Shown one piece after another: positions 12,216-21,857 of a DNA stretch of 64,000 nucleotides. How positions within the stretch are numbered: position 1 is the stretch's first letter; every line of letters starts with the position of its first letter. Position numbers and translations under genes: made by a program. The notes below the pieces were generated by a model. The model was not told where the DNA came from. It made no database searches and worked only from the letters and a program-made list of their open reading frames with translations. Location: the NCBI RefSeq assembly GCF_038004425.1, contig NZ_JBBORC010000001.1:225001-289000 (forward strand). Reading direction: 5' to 3'. The DNA comes from Solibacillus sp. FSL W7-1464. GTDB taxonomy: Bacteria; Bacillota; Bacilli; Bacillales_A; Planococcaceae.

Positions 12216-12263
12216 AGAAAGAGGTGTTTAAATGAATGAGTCATTCAAATACCTCTTTATTTT
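12216..12263. terminator. Bidirectional terminator between convergent genes
   Basis: The stem AAAGAGGT/ACCTCTTT, extended by GTTTAAATGA/TCATTCAAAT with G-U pairs, lies between the SLC13 gene and the convergent FAH gene. It is flanked by T-rich sequence on the plus side and A-rich sequence on the other. Confidence 0.75.
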
Positions 12264-13224
12264 ATTTTACGGCAACTGCCTGTACAATTTTATTTTCCTG
12301 GATACCTAAATCAATGACCCCATCTTCACTTTTAATTTCCAGGCGCATCACATCACCAGGCTGTAAATAGCCGTTGTCTTTTTGTGAATTGTAGAATGCC
12401 TCCACTTTTTCTTCATAAGGGATGGAGTTGTCGTAAATAATGCTTAAAATCTCAGCATTCAGACGTAGACCTACACCAGCAGGAGTACCAGTTAAAATAA
12501 GGTCACCTGTTTTCAAATCAAAAATGCTCGACATTTCGGTTAATGTTTCAGTCGGTTTAAATAATAGCTGATCTGTTTTTACCTGTTGACGCGTCTCGCC
12601 ATTTACGGATAAATGGAGCTCCAATTTTTCCAAATAATCAATTTCTCCGTCTTCCAATAAGTAAATATACGGTCCAGTAGGGCAGAAGCCGCGATAGCTT
12701 TTCCCTTTAAACCACTGCTGTTCAACGATTTGTACATCCCGTGCCGAAACGTCGTTCGTAATAACGAATCCTGCTATATAATCTTTTAAATTATGCTCCG
12801 TCACTTCTACCGATTCTGTTACATCCCGCTTCATAATGATACCTAGTTCAATTTCATAGTCGAGTAATCGAACATGTGCAGGGCATACGATATTTGCTGT
12901 TGCAGAAGTTAACGTACTTGCCGCTTTAGTAAAAAGTAGGTTATAGGGAGGCTTTTGCTGTGAAAAACCGGCTTCTACACGGTGTGCGCTGTAGTTTGTA
13001 CCTTGGCAGTAAATGTTTGCTTCATCTGTTACAGGCGAAAGAATGGTAATGTCTGATTGATTGGCGATTTGGCCTGTTTGTTTTGCAGTAACAATATCCT
13101 CCATACCTGTTGTTAAAATATCTCGTAATGTTCGGTAAGAACCATTGACTACATAAAGTTCATCCTCTAAAATACCCCATTGAATCGAGTCACCTTGCTG
13201 AAAGCGTACTAATTTAATTCCCAT
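12262..13224 (-). CDS. FAH-family hydratase/hydrolase
   Basis: A 320 aa fumarylacetoacetate hydrolase-family protein. The C-terminal catalytic fold has the metal-binding acidic cluster (YEIELGIIM, then NDVSARDVQ) and the late TGTPAGVG motif. Relatives include 2-oxo-hept-3-ene-1,7-dioate hydratase, fumarylpyruvate hydrolase and acylpyruvases, which all act on ring-cleavage or beta-diketone products. Its place near the meta-cleavage cluster suggests an accessory step there, but its own terminator and promoter gap (13225-13342) show that it is a separate unit. The ATG at 13224 follows GGAGGGG. The exact reaction is unknown. Confidence 0.82.
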   Translation of the reverse strand: MGIKLVRFQQGDSIQWGILEDELYVVNGSYRTLRDILTTGMEDIVTAKQTGQIANQSDITILSPVTDEANIYCQGTNYSAHRVEAGFSQQKPPYNLLFTKAASTLTSATANIVCPAHVRLLDYEIELGIIMKRDVTESVEVTEHNLKDYIAGFVITNDVSARDVQIVEQQWFKGKSYRGFCPTGPYIYLLEDGEIDYLEKLELHLSVNGETRQQVKTDQLLFKPTETLTEMSSIFDLKTGDLILTGTPAGVGLRLNAEILSIIYDNSIPYEEKVEAFYNSQKDNGYLQPGDVMRLEIKSEDGVIDLGIQENKIVQAVAVK

Positions 13225-13342
13225 TGCAACCCCTCCTAAAATAGTAAAAACTAATTTAATTTTAATTGAAAAAACAGAAAATAGTTAGTTGTTAATTAAT
13301 GGATTTCTAAAAAGAAATCAATAAAAATTAATGAATAATAAA

Positions 13343-13392
13343 AAAGAGGCTGTATTACTATGGGGAAATCCATAGCGAACAGCCTTTTAATA
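13343..13392 (-). terminator. Intrinsic terminator after the MFS gene (minus strand)
   Basis: On the minus strand AAGGCTGTTCGCTATGG pairs with CCATAG...ACAGCCT and a T-run follows. It separates the MFS and FAH transcription units. Confidence 0.8.
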
Positions 13393-13394
13393 GG

Positions 13395-14603
13395 TTAAGC
13401 AACTTCTGTCTGACCTTCACTATCATTAATGGATAGTGGAGATTTTCTTGTTATAATAACCGTCCAGACAATTGCTAAAACAAATAGACCAATAGAAGAT
13501 ACTAGTAAAGTAGAGCGCCCGCCTTCTAAGCCAAAAATACCTAGCAGAGTGGCAAACATATAAGGGCTCACAATACCGCCCAAACCTTGACCGGCAGCAG
13601 CGATTCCGACAAAGGAAATTCCTTTTGCCAAGTTTGATAGCTCCGATACTCGAGCTAATACACCAGGAAGTACGATTCCTAAACCCATGCCACCTAGTAC
13701 ACTTGCTACAAAAATCATCGTTAAACTTCCTACGGCAGAACACCATAAAATCCCGGTAGCTGTTAACAGTACACCTAGTGGTACAATCATGTTTGGCAAC
13801 ATCGAACGCAGTTTACCGAAGATGAAGCCTGTTATCAGTGTACCTGTTGTAAAGAGTGAAATTGCCAGACCGGCTTCCGTCGCATTTCCTAAACCTTCAG
13901 TCTGAATAATGATTGAGATATTTGTCACATAGCCATAAATGAAGGCAGAGAAAACAATTTGACCAATCGTGAAGCCGTATACTGTTTTCGGCGCTTTAAA
14001 AAGTACATCTTTAATTGAAGCATTGGGCACCTCTTGCTTTTTCGGTTCCGGTAAGAACAGGAACGTAATAGCTAAAATCCAAATAGGGAATAAGTACACT
14101 AGGAATCCATAGTTCCAGCCGTAAGCGTCTGCCAGCATACCGCCGACTACCTGGAAGAAAATTGCACCAACACATGCGATTGTCGACGTACCGAACCCGA
14201 TCAGGAAATCACGTTCACGGCCATCAAAGAAACCAGTAATAATATCAATGGATAAAGGTAGAGTAATACCAACACCAAGGCCTAAAATGCCACGGAAAAC
14301 GATAATTGCGAATAGATTGCTTAAGAAGAATGGCATGACCCCGCCAATTATAAATAAGATTAACCCGGTCGTTAATAATGCACGTTTTGAAAATTTATTC
14401 GCTAGCTTCCCATAGAAAAGGGAAGGAAAAATCTGAAGCAACCCGGGTATTGTTGCAATTAACATAACCGTAGTAGGGCTAAACTCCGGAAACGCTACAA
14501 TAAGGTCGGCCATAATCGATCCGGCTACACCAGCAGCTACGTCTTGGAAGGCAATCAGGACAATTAAAAGCTTTAAAAAACCTCTTTTGGATGTTGGAAA
14601 CAT
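13395..14603 (-). CDS. MFS transporter, possibly for an aromatic or ring-cleavage acid
   Basis: A 402 aa protein with about 12 hydrophobic segments in two halves. The MFS loop signature between segments 2 and 3 is FYGKLANKFSKR. It lies head to tail behind the V4R-type regulator and next to the meta-cleavage cluster, which suggests uptake of the cluster's substrate or export of an intermediate. That is inference from position only. The ATG at 14603 follows TAGGGGG. Its upstream gap (14604-14832) holds a promoter region and the terminator of the regulator gene. Confidence 0.85.
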   Translation of the reverse strand: MFPTSKRGFLKLLIVLIAFQDVAAGVAGSIMADLIVAFPEFSPTTVMLIATIPGLLQIFPSLFYGKLANKFSKRALLTTGLILFIIGGVMPFFLSNLFAIIVFRGILGLGVGITLPLSIDIITGFFDGRERDFLIGFGTSTIACVGAIFFQVVGGMLADAYGWNYGFLVYLFPIWILAITFLFLPEPKKQEVPNASIKDVLFKAPKTVYGFTIGQIVFSAFIYGYVTNISIIIQTEGLGNATEAGLAISLFTTGTLITGFIFGKLRSMLPNMIVPLGVLLTATGILWCSAVGSLTMIFVASVLGGMGLGIVLPGVLARVSELSNLAKGISFVGIAAAGQGLGGIVSPYMFATLLGIFGLEGGRSTLLVSSIGLFVLAIVWTVIITRKSPLSINDSEGQTEVA

Positions 14604-14823
14604 TGAATACCCCCTAATTTTTAATTTGTTCAGAACTCAAAGCCTCAGCATGTTGTACAGAATAACCCCCTCTGTAGTTTGAATATTCAGATATTATCAT
14701 GTAAGCCCTTTCACGGTAACGATAATAATTTACGGAAAAGTATTTTTTAATTAAACAAAAATTGTTAAATATCGTCACGGAGTTCTTTGTCTAAATACGC
14801 TTTTAATCATCAAAAGTAACAAT

Positions 14824-14869
14824 AAATAAAAAAAGTACAAAACTACGGAAATTCCGAAGTTCTGCACTT
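14824..14869 (-). terminator. Intrinsic terminator after the V4R/PucR regulator (minus strand)
   Basis: On the minus strand AAGTGCAGAACTTCGG pairs with CCGTAGTTTTGTACTT and is followed by TTTTTTTATT. It lies 10 bp past the regulator stop codon. Confidence 0.8.
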
Positions 14870-14878
14870 AAAATCCGG

Positions 14879-16705
14879 TTATTCTATTTCAATTTCACCT
14901 AAAACAATTAATGATTCGATTAAAAGGATTAATTCGAAAAGATTTTTAGAGCTGCGCAGGTTCCGATCAAGCAGTTCCTCAATTTTTTGAATCCTGTAAA
15001 CAAGCCCGCTCATCGATAAATTCAAGTCAACCATTGTCAGGTTAAGGTTTCCGTTATGATTTAAAAATGTGTATAAAGTCTTCAAAAATTCATCTCTTTT
15101 ATTTGATTTTAATGACAAAATAGGTTCCAGCTCACGGTGGGCTAATTTCACAATAATATCGCTGTTTTGGTGATTAATTAACGAACCAAGTATATTTGTA
15201 TGCTCGAAATATACAATCGTGTCGCGCTTATTAATATTTAAAGAAGAAATCGCCTGACGATGTGCCTCCACGATATCATCAATATCGTTAATGACGCGGC
15301 TTAGTCCAATACGGAATTCATAATTTCTGAATTTACGTTGCAAATGCTTTAATATGTTCTGGAAAATATCATCGGTATCATCTTTTTTAGGGAACAAGAA
15401 TACAATTTCATCCTGGAATTCTGTAATGAAGATCGATGTTTGATGCATTTCCAAATAGACGATGACTGACTGAATAATTTTTGAAATAGTGGATGCTTCA
15501 TGAACGGGAATCCCTTTTTTGGTGACACCAAGACTGCCGATATAAAAATCTTCGTTTAAATCGATTTGTAGGAGGTAGCTGCGGCTGATCATACTTTTCT
15601 TTGAAGTGTATTGCTGCTGCAGTAACTGTTCAAAAAAGTATGCTTTAATATTTTCAGTCGCTTCCAGGCTTGATTTTTCATTTAAATAACAGAGGGAGAT
15701 GGAAACGGCCGAGCGTTGTAAATAATGCATTTCTTCTTTAAAATTCGTATCCTTCGAAAAATAGATAAAGGAAATATAACCAATAATTTGTTTCTGAACG
15801 ATAATCGGACTAATTAACCGGGTATGATTCGGACAATCTACCTGACTTGGCTGCATAGGATCGATAGGCTGAATTAAAATTTTTCCGGATTTTGTTTGGG
15901 GCATTTGCTGAATAAAATCTTCTTTAATAAAATCCAGCTGCGCCTGATCCATCCCGATCGAGTGATGTGTATTAAAGCTTAAATCCTGTACGATGGCAGG
16001 GATGTTCAGCGTATTGTAAATGGTCTCCAAAATCTGATCGATATGCATTCCTTGTGAAATACCCATTGTTAAGTTGTTATGAAAAGTCGATACTTTTTCT
16101 GTATGTTTTTTCTCCTCGAAAAGTTCCATATATGTTTTGTTCAAGTCATCAATCATACGTGTCTGACTAATTTTTTTTAAATCTGATTGTGTTTCAGGGT
16201 CCCAATGCTCCAGCATGCGCATTTCAAATGCACAATGCTCGTCTCCCTTGGCACGACAAGTCGTTTCCACAATGTATACTTCCTTTTTCGTCAAATATGA
16301 AGTATAGCCGCTTGAATAACCGGCCAATGTATGACAAATACAGGAGTCACTTTGACCGAAATGTTTCAAATGTTCTTCTACTTCATAAGAGTTCACCCAA
16401 ATTCCTTTAGCATACATATACTTCACCGTATCATCCGGGTTCAAATGTAAAACTCTTTCCGAAAGGAGATCCGTAATTTGGCCGGAAGCAAGGTGATACC
16501 CGACAGCACTGTTTAGTTTTTCGGTTAATGTAAGTGGTAAATAATCGACTTCTTTTGCATGAGTAATGCCGATATTCCAGCCGTAACGCTGCAAGAAAAA
16601 TTTTGCGTATTCAAGACCCAAACTTTCAATTAATTCCTTCCTTAAAACCCCAAATGTATTAGTAGTAGTATACAACGCTTTATCTACATAAGATGAGCCA
16701 GCCAT
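14879..16705 (-). CDS. Hybrid regulator: aromatic-sensor plus V4R zinc domain with PucR-type HTH output
   Basis: A 608 aa protein. Residues about 10-110 look like the XylR/DmpR N-terminal ligand-binding domain. Residues about 115-165 form a V4R domain with Cys124, Glu147, Cys150 and Cys158. That spacing (23, 3, 8) is what I recall for the zinc site of the phenol sensors MopR/PoxR. A linker and a GAF-like part (about 190-340) and a CdaR-type degenerate GGDEF-like part (about 350-490) follow. The C-terminus ends in a PucR HTH_30 helix-turn-helix (about 545-600). No sigma54 AAA+ domain is present. It is divergent from the catabolic operon and probably senses its substrate. ATG 16705 is preferred because AGGAGG lies 6 nt upstream. 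Confidence 0.82.
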   Translation of the reverse strand: MAGSSYVDKALYTTTNTFGVLRKELIESLGLEYAKFFLQRYGWNIGITHAKEVDYLPLTLTEKLNSAVGYHLASGQITDLLSERVLHLNPDDTVKYMYAKGIWVNSYEVEEHLKHFGQSDSCICHTLAGYSSGYTSYLTKKEVYIVETTCRAKGDEHCAFEMRMLEHWDPETQSDLKKISQTRMIDDLNKTYMELFEEKKHTEKVSTFHNNLTMGISQGMHIDQILETIYNTLNIPAIVQDLSFNTHHSIGMDQAQLDFIKEDFIQQMPQTKSGKILIQPIDPMQPSQVDCPNHTRLISPIIVQKQIIGYISFIYFSKDTNFKEEMHYLQRSAVSISLCYLNEKSSLEATENIKAYFFEQLLQQQYTSKKSMISRSYLLQIDLNEDFYIGSLGVTKKGIPVHEASTISKIIQSVIVYLEMHQTSIFITEFQDEIVFLFPKKDDTDDIFQNILKHLQRKFRNYEFRIGLSRVINDIDDIVEAHRQAISSLNINKRDTIVYFEHTNILGSLINHQNSDIIVKLAHRELEPILSLKSNKRDEFLKTLYTFLNHNGNLNLTMVDLNLSMSGLVYRIQKIEELLDRNLRSSKNLFELILLIESLIVLGEIEIE

Positions 16706-17140
16706 TTTCAACCTCCTGAATATTCGGAATATTATCTATTTTAAAATGAAACATACCATACTTTACATAGAAATGAGAAGGTAATTTTTAATATTTGTTA
16801 AATATTAGTGTAAAAATTACTATTTTCAACTTGATGTTATTTATTTATAAACCTTTAAAATCAGGTCTTTCCCTACTGCTTTTTGAGTGGAAATTATTAT
16901 CCGAAAATCTGTTCGAAACAGATGCAATGTTTATTTTTTATTTGAAATGACTTTGTCAGGATGAAACAAAAAGGTACAAACCTTTCATACAGCCTATATT
17001 TTTTATACGATTGGACGTTTGCTGCAGTATCAAGATTCGTTAATTTTTACTTATATTTGATTGTAAATTCCATAGAAATTCACCATATTATTCGAAATTT
17101 AAAACCGTAATATTGGATTTAACAAATATAAGGAGTTGAA
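16706..17140. promoter_or_regulatory. Divergent control region of the catabolic cluster
   Basis: 435 bp of AT-rich sequence between the divergent regulator and the first monooxygenase gene, with no open frame of note. It contains a perfect 7-3-7 inverted repeat at 16907-16923 and a shorter one (AAAGGT/ACCTTT) at 16970-16985. I could not place a convincing sigma-A promoter. Confidence 0.55.
16907..16923. promoter_or_regulatory. Candidate operator, perfect inverted repeat
   Basis: ATCTGTT-CGA-AACAGAT is a 17 bp perfect inverted repeat, about 200 bp upstream of both divergent start codons. Its position makes it a candidate binding site for the V4R/PucR regulator. I did not see a second copy upstream of the other units of the cluster. 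Confidence 0.45.
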
Positions 17141-18343
17141 ATGATGACGACAGCGCTTACAGAAAGACAGATTGAAGTAATGAATAAAATGCAGGAAATT
17201 GCAGCGAATGTTCGTAAACGTGTAAAGGAAACAGAGGAGATTAGAAGAATACCGGAAGCGACAATGCAGGAATTGAAAGATTCTGGCTTAATGTATATTT
17301 TACGTCCCGAACGATACGGTGGTTTACAGGCAAATGTCGAAACTTACAGCCGGGTCATTATTGAACTATCGAAAGCATGTGCCTCAACTGGATGGATTGC
17401 TTCTCTTTGTGCGATTCGCGATATTATGGTGGCGGAATCATTCAATGAAAAGGCCCACCTGGAAATTTTCTCTGATAATCCACAAGATGTATTATTTGCC
17501 GGTGTATACGAACCAAGATCCTGTACGGTACGCAAAGTAGAAGGCGGTTACCTTGTTGAGGAAGGTCATTGGATGTTCTGTTCCGGTTCGCTGCATGCAA
17601 CGTGGGGTTACTTTGGTATGTATACAAAAGATGAGAACGACAACATTTTAGAGCAGCTGTTAATGACAGTACCGTTTAATGTATTGGAAATTGAAGATGA
17701 CTGGCACACATTAGGTCTTCGTGGAACAGGCAGTAATGCTGTGAAAATGAAAAACGTCTTCGTACCGGAACACCGTGTTACATCATTTGTGAAAATTCTG
17801 GACGGAGATTTCCAGTCACCGCATCTACGTGACATTCCGTTATATAACTCTGCACTGTTCCCATGCCTAATTTTATCTTTAGGCTTACCGGGGTTAGGTG
17901 TTGTAAAAGAGATGCTCGATAATTTCAAACAATCCTTACCGTACCGTACCGCCCAGCATATGGGTGTGAAAATGATCAAAGATGCGGCGAGCACACATCA
18001 GTTATTAGCAACAGCCGAGTTAAAAGTAGAAACTGCTGAACTTTACTTTATGAATTTAGCAAAATCGATTGATGAGTGGGCAGCAAAAGGTGAAATTATG
18101 CCAAAAGATTTACGCCTGAAAGCTTTGGCGGATATTGGCTATGCAAATGAAATGCTGAACGATGCGGTTCAGGCGATTTTAAGAGCGAGCGGATCCGGCT
18201 TTGTGTATGATGCGAGCCCGATGCAGCGTCTCCTTCGTGATTTCTTGACATTGAACTCCCACCGTTCACTGTCTCCTGTTATTACGAGAGAAAACTACGG
18301 CAGACAATTGGCGGGTTTACAGCCAAATCAAATTAGATATTAA
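17141..18343 (+). CDS. HsaA-type FADH2/FMNH2-dependent monooxygenase (copy 1)
   Basis: A 400 aa protein with the acyl-CoA dehydrogenase fold, in the group D flavin monooxygenases (HsaA, HpaB-like and dibenzothiophene monooxygenase relatives). It has the N-terminal helical domain, a central beta domain (GHWMFCSGS; DDWHTLGLRGTGSN) and a C-terminal four-helix part. These enzymes use reduced flavin supplied by a separate reductase to hydroxylate a phenol to a catechol. The flavin reductase at 25009 and the extradiol dioxygenase downstream fit this role. It is the first gene of the operon, with AAGGAG upstream of the ATG. Assignment as a true acyl-CoA dehydrogenase is unlikely given the neighbours. 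Confidence 0.82.
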   Translation: MMTTALTERQIEVMNKMQEIAANVRKRVKETEEIRRIPEATMQELKDSGLMYILRPERYGGLQANVETYSRVIIELSKACASTGWIASLCAIRDIMVAESFNEKAHLEIFSDNPQDVLFAGVYEPRSCTVRKVEGGYLVEEGHWMFCSGSLHATWGYFGMYTKDENDNILEQLLMTVPFNVLEIEDDWHTLGLRGTGSNAVKMKNVFVPEHRVTSFVKILDGDFQSPHLRDIPLYNSALFPCLILSLGLPGLGVVKEMLDNFKQSLPYRTAQHMGVKMIKDAASTHQLLATAELKVETAELYFMNLAKSIDEWAAKGEIMPKDLRLKALADIGYANEMLNDAVQAILRASGSGFVYDASPMQRLLRDFLTLNSHRSLSPVITRENYGRQLAGLQPNQIRY

Positions 18344-18445
18344 GTAAAAATTTACGGAATTTTTAGAAAAAACAAAAAAGTTTTCTCGTAGTTTGATAGT
18401 TGCGAATTAAAGTACAGTTACTTTTAAGTAAGGGGGGCTAAGTGA

Positions 18446-19438
18446 ATGAAACAAGCAATAGCAAAATTAGGGTATGTCGCGTTACAGTCTTCGAATGTGG
18501 AAGCATCACTGCATTTTTTCCAAGATGTTATCGGCCTTGAGTTAACAGAACAGATTGGAGATACGTATTATTTACGGGCGTGGGGGGACTTCCAACACCA
18601 TACACTATCCATTGCGCCAGGTGAAGCAGGTCGGGTAGCACATATCGGTTTCCGTACAAAGCGCAAAGAGGATGTGGCTTTATTTGCGGATCAATTAGGC
18701 GGCAAAGGGTATGAAATCGAGCATATTGCTGCTTGGACAACACCTGGAATTGGTGAAGCAATCCGTTTTACAGCACCATCGGGACATCGGCTGGAGCTTT
18801 ACTATGATATTGAAAAACCGGTTGTGGAGGAAAGCCGCCGCTCTGTCCTGAAAAACCAGACGTATAAATCGTACAACAAAGGTGCTTCTCCTCGACGTCT
18901 TGATCATGTCAATCTTCATACGGATGCGGATTCTAGGGTCACTTATAAATTCTTCACGGAAGAGCTTGGTTTCCGGATCAATGAATGCATTGAAACAGAA
19001 GAAGGGGATATTTTAGCCGGGTGGATGAGTGTCACTCCATTAGTACATGATGTGGCATTGGTATCGCATGAAAAACTTGAAACAACAGCGCGATTCCACC
19101 ACATTTCTTACTGGCAGGACAACTCAGGTGATTTACTGCGTGCTGCGGATATTTGTAAGGAACACGGCCTGCAAATTATTGGACCTGGGAAACATAGCAT
19201 TTCACAGGCAATTTACTTATATGTGATCGATCCTGGAAGCGGTTGCAGAGTGGAGCTGTTTACAGGGGGTTATTTAATTTTCGAGCCGGACTGGGAAACA
19301 GTCGTATGGAGTCCCGAAGAACGTGCATTTGGCAACACGTACTGGGGGGACAGCATTACAGGCAATCCGCTTATCCAGCCAACAATTGATGCAACAGGTA
19401 TTAAAGAAACGAAAGCAGTACCAGCATTAGAAGTATAG
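18446..19438 (+). CDS. Extradiol (catechol 2,3-) dioxygenase, copy 1
   Basis: A 330 aa type I extradiol dioxygenase made of two vicinal-oxygen-chelate modules. Iron ligands are visible at His154 (RRLDHVNLH), His218/219 (FHHISYW) and Glu270 (CRVELF). The second-sphere catalytic His250 (GPGKH) and a following Tyr match catechol 2,3-dioxygenase. It should cleave a substituted catechol next to the hydroxyls. It is about 100 bp after the monooxygenase gene and is followed 12 bp later by a meta-cleavage-product hydrolase. GGGGGG precedes the ATG. It is closest by eye to the third copy at 29397. Confidence 0.9.
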   Translation: MKQAIAKLGYVALQSSNVEASLHFFQDVIGLELTEQIGDTYYLRAWGDFQHHTLSIAPGEAGRVAHIGFRTKRKEDVALFADQLGGKGYEIEHIAAWTTPGIGEAIRFTAPSGHRLELYYDIEKPVVEESRRSVLKNQTYKSYNKGASPRRLDHVNLHTDADSRVTYKFFTEELGFRINECIETEEGDILAGWMSVTPLVHDVALVSHEKLETTARFHHISYWQDNSGDLLRAADICKEHGLQIIGPGKHSISQAIYLYVIDPGSGCRVELFTGGYLIFEPDWETVVWSPEERAFGNTYWGDSITGNPLIQPTIDATGIKETKAVPALEV

Positions 19439-19449
19439 GAGGATGGAAA

Positions 19450-20304
19450 ATGACAGTAGCAAATGAAATGACAATCAAATCAGGTCACGTGAAAACAGGT
19501 AAATATACATCGTTTGTCCATGAGGCAGGTTCAAAGACAAATGAAACGATTCTATTTTTACACGGTTCAGGTCCTGGTGTAACATCAATCGCCAACTGGA
19601 GTTATGCATTGAATGACTGCGGAAATGAGTTTCACTGTTTAGCACCTGACCTATACGGCTTTGCGGATAGTGATCATCCGGATGAACCGCTTAAAAATCG
19701 CCAAATGTGGATGGATTGCTGGGTTGAACAATTAATTGAGTTACTGGATTACTATGAAATCGAAAAAGCACATGTAGTAGGGAACTCGTTAGGCTGTTCC
19801 ATTGCACTCGAATTGCTGCTTGAATATCCGGAACGCTTTGACCGTGTTGTATTAATGGGTCCGGGTGGTACACCTAATACGAAGCTAAGCCTGGAGTTGG
19901 CTCGCGCAAAATCATTCTATGATAATCCTTCTAAAAAGCGTCTCCAGCAAATTATGGGATGGTTCGTTTACGACAAAGACGCGATGCAGCCGGTTATTGA
20001 CGGCTTAACGGATGCACGTTATGCCAATGCAATGCGTGAGGAAGTGAAGCGTTCAAATAACTCGATTTTCTCAACGGCAGCAGTACCGATTCCGGTCGTA
20101 GCATTGAACCGCATCAACCATGAAATTTTACTGATCCATGGTCAAAACGATAAAGTATGCTCAATCGAATCAAGCTATTATTTAGCAGAACACATTCCGA
20201 ATGCACAATTGCATGTATTCCCTCAATGCGGTCACTGGACGCAAATCGAGAAAAAAGAGTCATTCAATTATTTAATCCAACAATTCTTTAACCGTAAAAT
20301 TTAA
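19450..20304 (+). CDS. Meta-cleavage-product alpha/beta hydrolase (copy 1)
   Basis: A 284 aa alpha/beta hydrolase. The oxyanion segment is LHGSGPG, the nucleophile Ser113 lies in GNSLG, and the acid and base are Asp234 (GQNDKV) and His262 (CGHW). The HGSGPG motif and the order behind an extradiol dioxygenase match the BphD/HsaD/XylF C-C bond hydrolases. These split the ring-cleavage product into a 2-hydroxydienoate and an acid. GGAGG precedes the ATG. Confidence 0.88.
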   Translation: MTVANEMTIKSGHVKTGKYTSFVHEAGSKTNETILFLHGSGPGVTSIANWSYALNDCGNEFHCLAPDLYGFADSDHPDEPLKNRQMWMDCWVEQLIELLDYYEIEKAHVVGNSLGCSIALELLLEYPERFDRVVLMGPGGTPNTKLSLELARAKSFYDNPSKKRLQQIMGWFVYDKDAMQPVIDGLTDARYANAMREEVKRSNNSIFSTAAVPIPVVALNRINHEILLIHGQNDKVCSIESSYYLAEHIPNAQLHVFPQCGHWTQIEKKESFNYLIQQFFNRKI

Positions 20305-20366
20305 GTTCTACTGGGTGTTTTCCGCTGAATGATAATAAAGCGCTTACAAAATGAAGTGGAAGTGAT

Positions 20367-21857
20367 TTGAAAATGTTAAATGAACAAGCAGATATCGTCG
20401 TAGTAGGTGCCGGAAATGCCGCGTTATGCGCGGCCATTTCGGCAGCAGAACATGGCGCGAAAGTAACGGTACTGGAAATTTCCTCTGAAGAAGAAAAGGG
20501 TGGGAATACGACATATACGCATGGGTCGATTCGCTTTGCTTTTAAAGATGGTGAAGAGGTTCGGCAATTGCTGCCGGATATGACGGATGAGGAATTTGCG
20601 ATGACGGATTTCGGCAGCTATCCAAGCGAACAGTTCTTTGATGACGTATGCACGATGTCAAACTTTCGTACAGATTACGATTTAACATCGGTCATGACCG
20701 ATAAGAGCTTTGAAACGATGCAATGGTTACTCGATCATAATATTAAGTTTATCCCGATCTATGGTCGTCAGGCATACAAAATAGACGGAAAATTCAAATT
20801 TTGGGGGAACATGGTCATCGAAGCAGTCGGCGGCGGAAAAGGCTTAGTTGATGCGTTACATAATGAAGCCAATCGTTCAGGCATTACAATCCACTACAAT
20901 ACAGCCGCTGTAGATCTCGTAACGGAGCAGCGAAAAGTAAGAGGGATTATCGTCCGTCATGCCGGTGAAGAACGCCGGATTGACTGTCAGGCGATTGTAC
21001 TGGCAAGCGGCGGCTTCCATGCAAATGTGGAAATGCGAACGAAATATTTAGGTCCTGGTTGGGATACCGTTCATACGCGCGGCTGTAAATATAATGTGGG
21101 AGACGGCTTGCGAATGGCAATGCAGCTAGGGGCCCGAACAACAGGAAACTGGTCCGGGGCACACGCAGTTGGAGGCGACCGTTACTTGCCGGACTATAAG
21201 GAAGGCTTCCAGAAACTAAGTTATCCTTTCGGCATCCTCGTCAATAATGAAGGTAAACGCTTTATAGATGAAGGCTCCGATTTCCGAAATTATACGTACG
21301 CCAAACTCGGACGTGAAATATTAAAGCAACCGGGGCAGTGTGCATGGCAAATTTTCGATGCAAAAACAAAACCTTTCCTGCGTGAAGAATACGAAGGGCG
21401 TCACGTATCGAAAGTGTCCGCGCCTACGCTGGAACAATTAGCAGAAAAGATGGATGGTATCAATAAAGATCGTTTCCTGCAGGAAGTTCATGACTATAAT
21501 GCAGCGGTCAACCGTGATACGGCATTCAATCCGAATATATTGGACGGCAAAGCAACAACTGGTCTTGACGTTCCAAAATCCAATTGGGCTAACCCGATTG
21601 AAGAAGGTCCGTTTGAAGCGTATGCCATCGGGTGCGGTATAACATTTACGTACGGCGGTTTGAAAATCTCAAAAAAAGCGGAAGTCATTCATAATGATTT
21701 CACTACGATAGAGGGCTTGTATGCAGCGGGTGAAATTGTCGGTGGTTTGTATTACGACAATTATCCGGGTGGAGCCGGTTTAACTTCCGGTGCGGTATTT
21801 GGCCGTATTGCAGGAGAACAGGCCGCAAAATATAGCCGAAGAAAAATTACGATTTAA
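20367..21857 (+). CDS. FAD-dependent dehydrogenase of the fumarate reductase/ketosteroid dehydrogenase type (copy 1)
   Basis: A 496 aa flavoprotein. The dinucleotide fold lies at the N-terminus (VVVGAGNAALCAAISAAEHG), followed by a GGNTTYTHG segment. The C-terminal FAD-binding end has LYAAGEIVGG and YPGGAGLTSG. The family includes tricarballylate dehydrogenase, urocanate and fumarate reductases and 3-ketosteroid delta-1-dehydrogenases. In a meta-cleavage operon a ring-dehydrogenating, possibly aromatising role is attractive, as KstD precedes HsaA in steroid degradation. This is inference. Two paralogues lie at 32085 and 34721. Confidence 0.8.
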   Translation: MKMLNEQADIVVVGAGNAALCAAISAAEHGAKVTVLEISSEEEKGGNTTYTHGSIRFAFKDGEEVRQLLPDMTDEEFAMTDFGSYPSEQFFDDVCTMSNFRTDYDLTSVMTDKSFETMQWLLDHNIKFIPIYGRQAYKIDGKFKFWGNMVIEAVGGGKGLVDALHNEANRSGITIHYNTAAVDLVTEQRKVRGIIVRHAGEERRIDCQAIVLASGGFHANVEMRTKYLGPGWDTVHTRGCKYNVGDGLRMAMQLGARTTGNWSGAHAVGGDRYLPDYKEGFQKLSYPFGILVNNEGKRFIDEGSDFRNYTYAKLGREILKQPGQCAWQIFDAKTKPFLREEYEGRHVSKVSAPTLEQLAEKMDGINKDRFLQEVHDYNAAVNRDTAFNPNILDGKATTGLDVPKSNWANPIEEGPFEAYAIGCGITFTYGGLKISKKAEVIHNDFTTIEGLYAAGEIVGGLYYDNYPGGAGLTSGAVFGRIAGEQAAKYSRRKITI

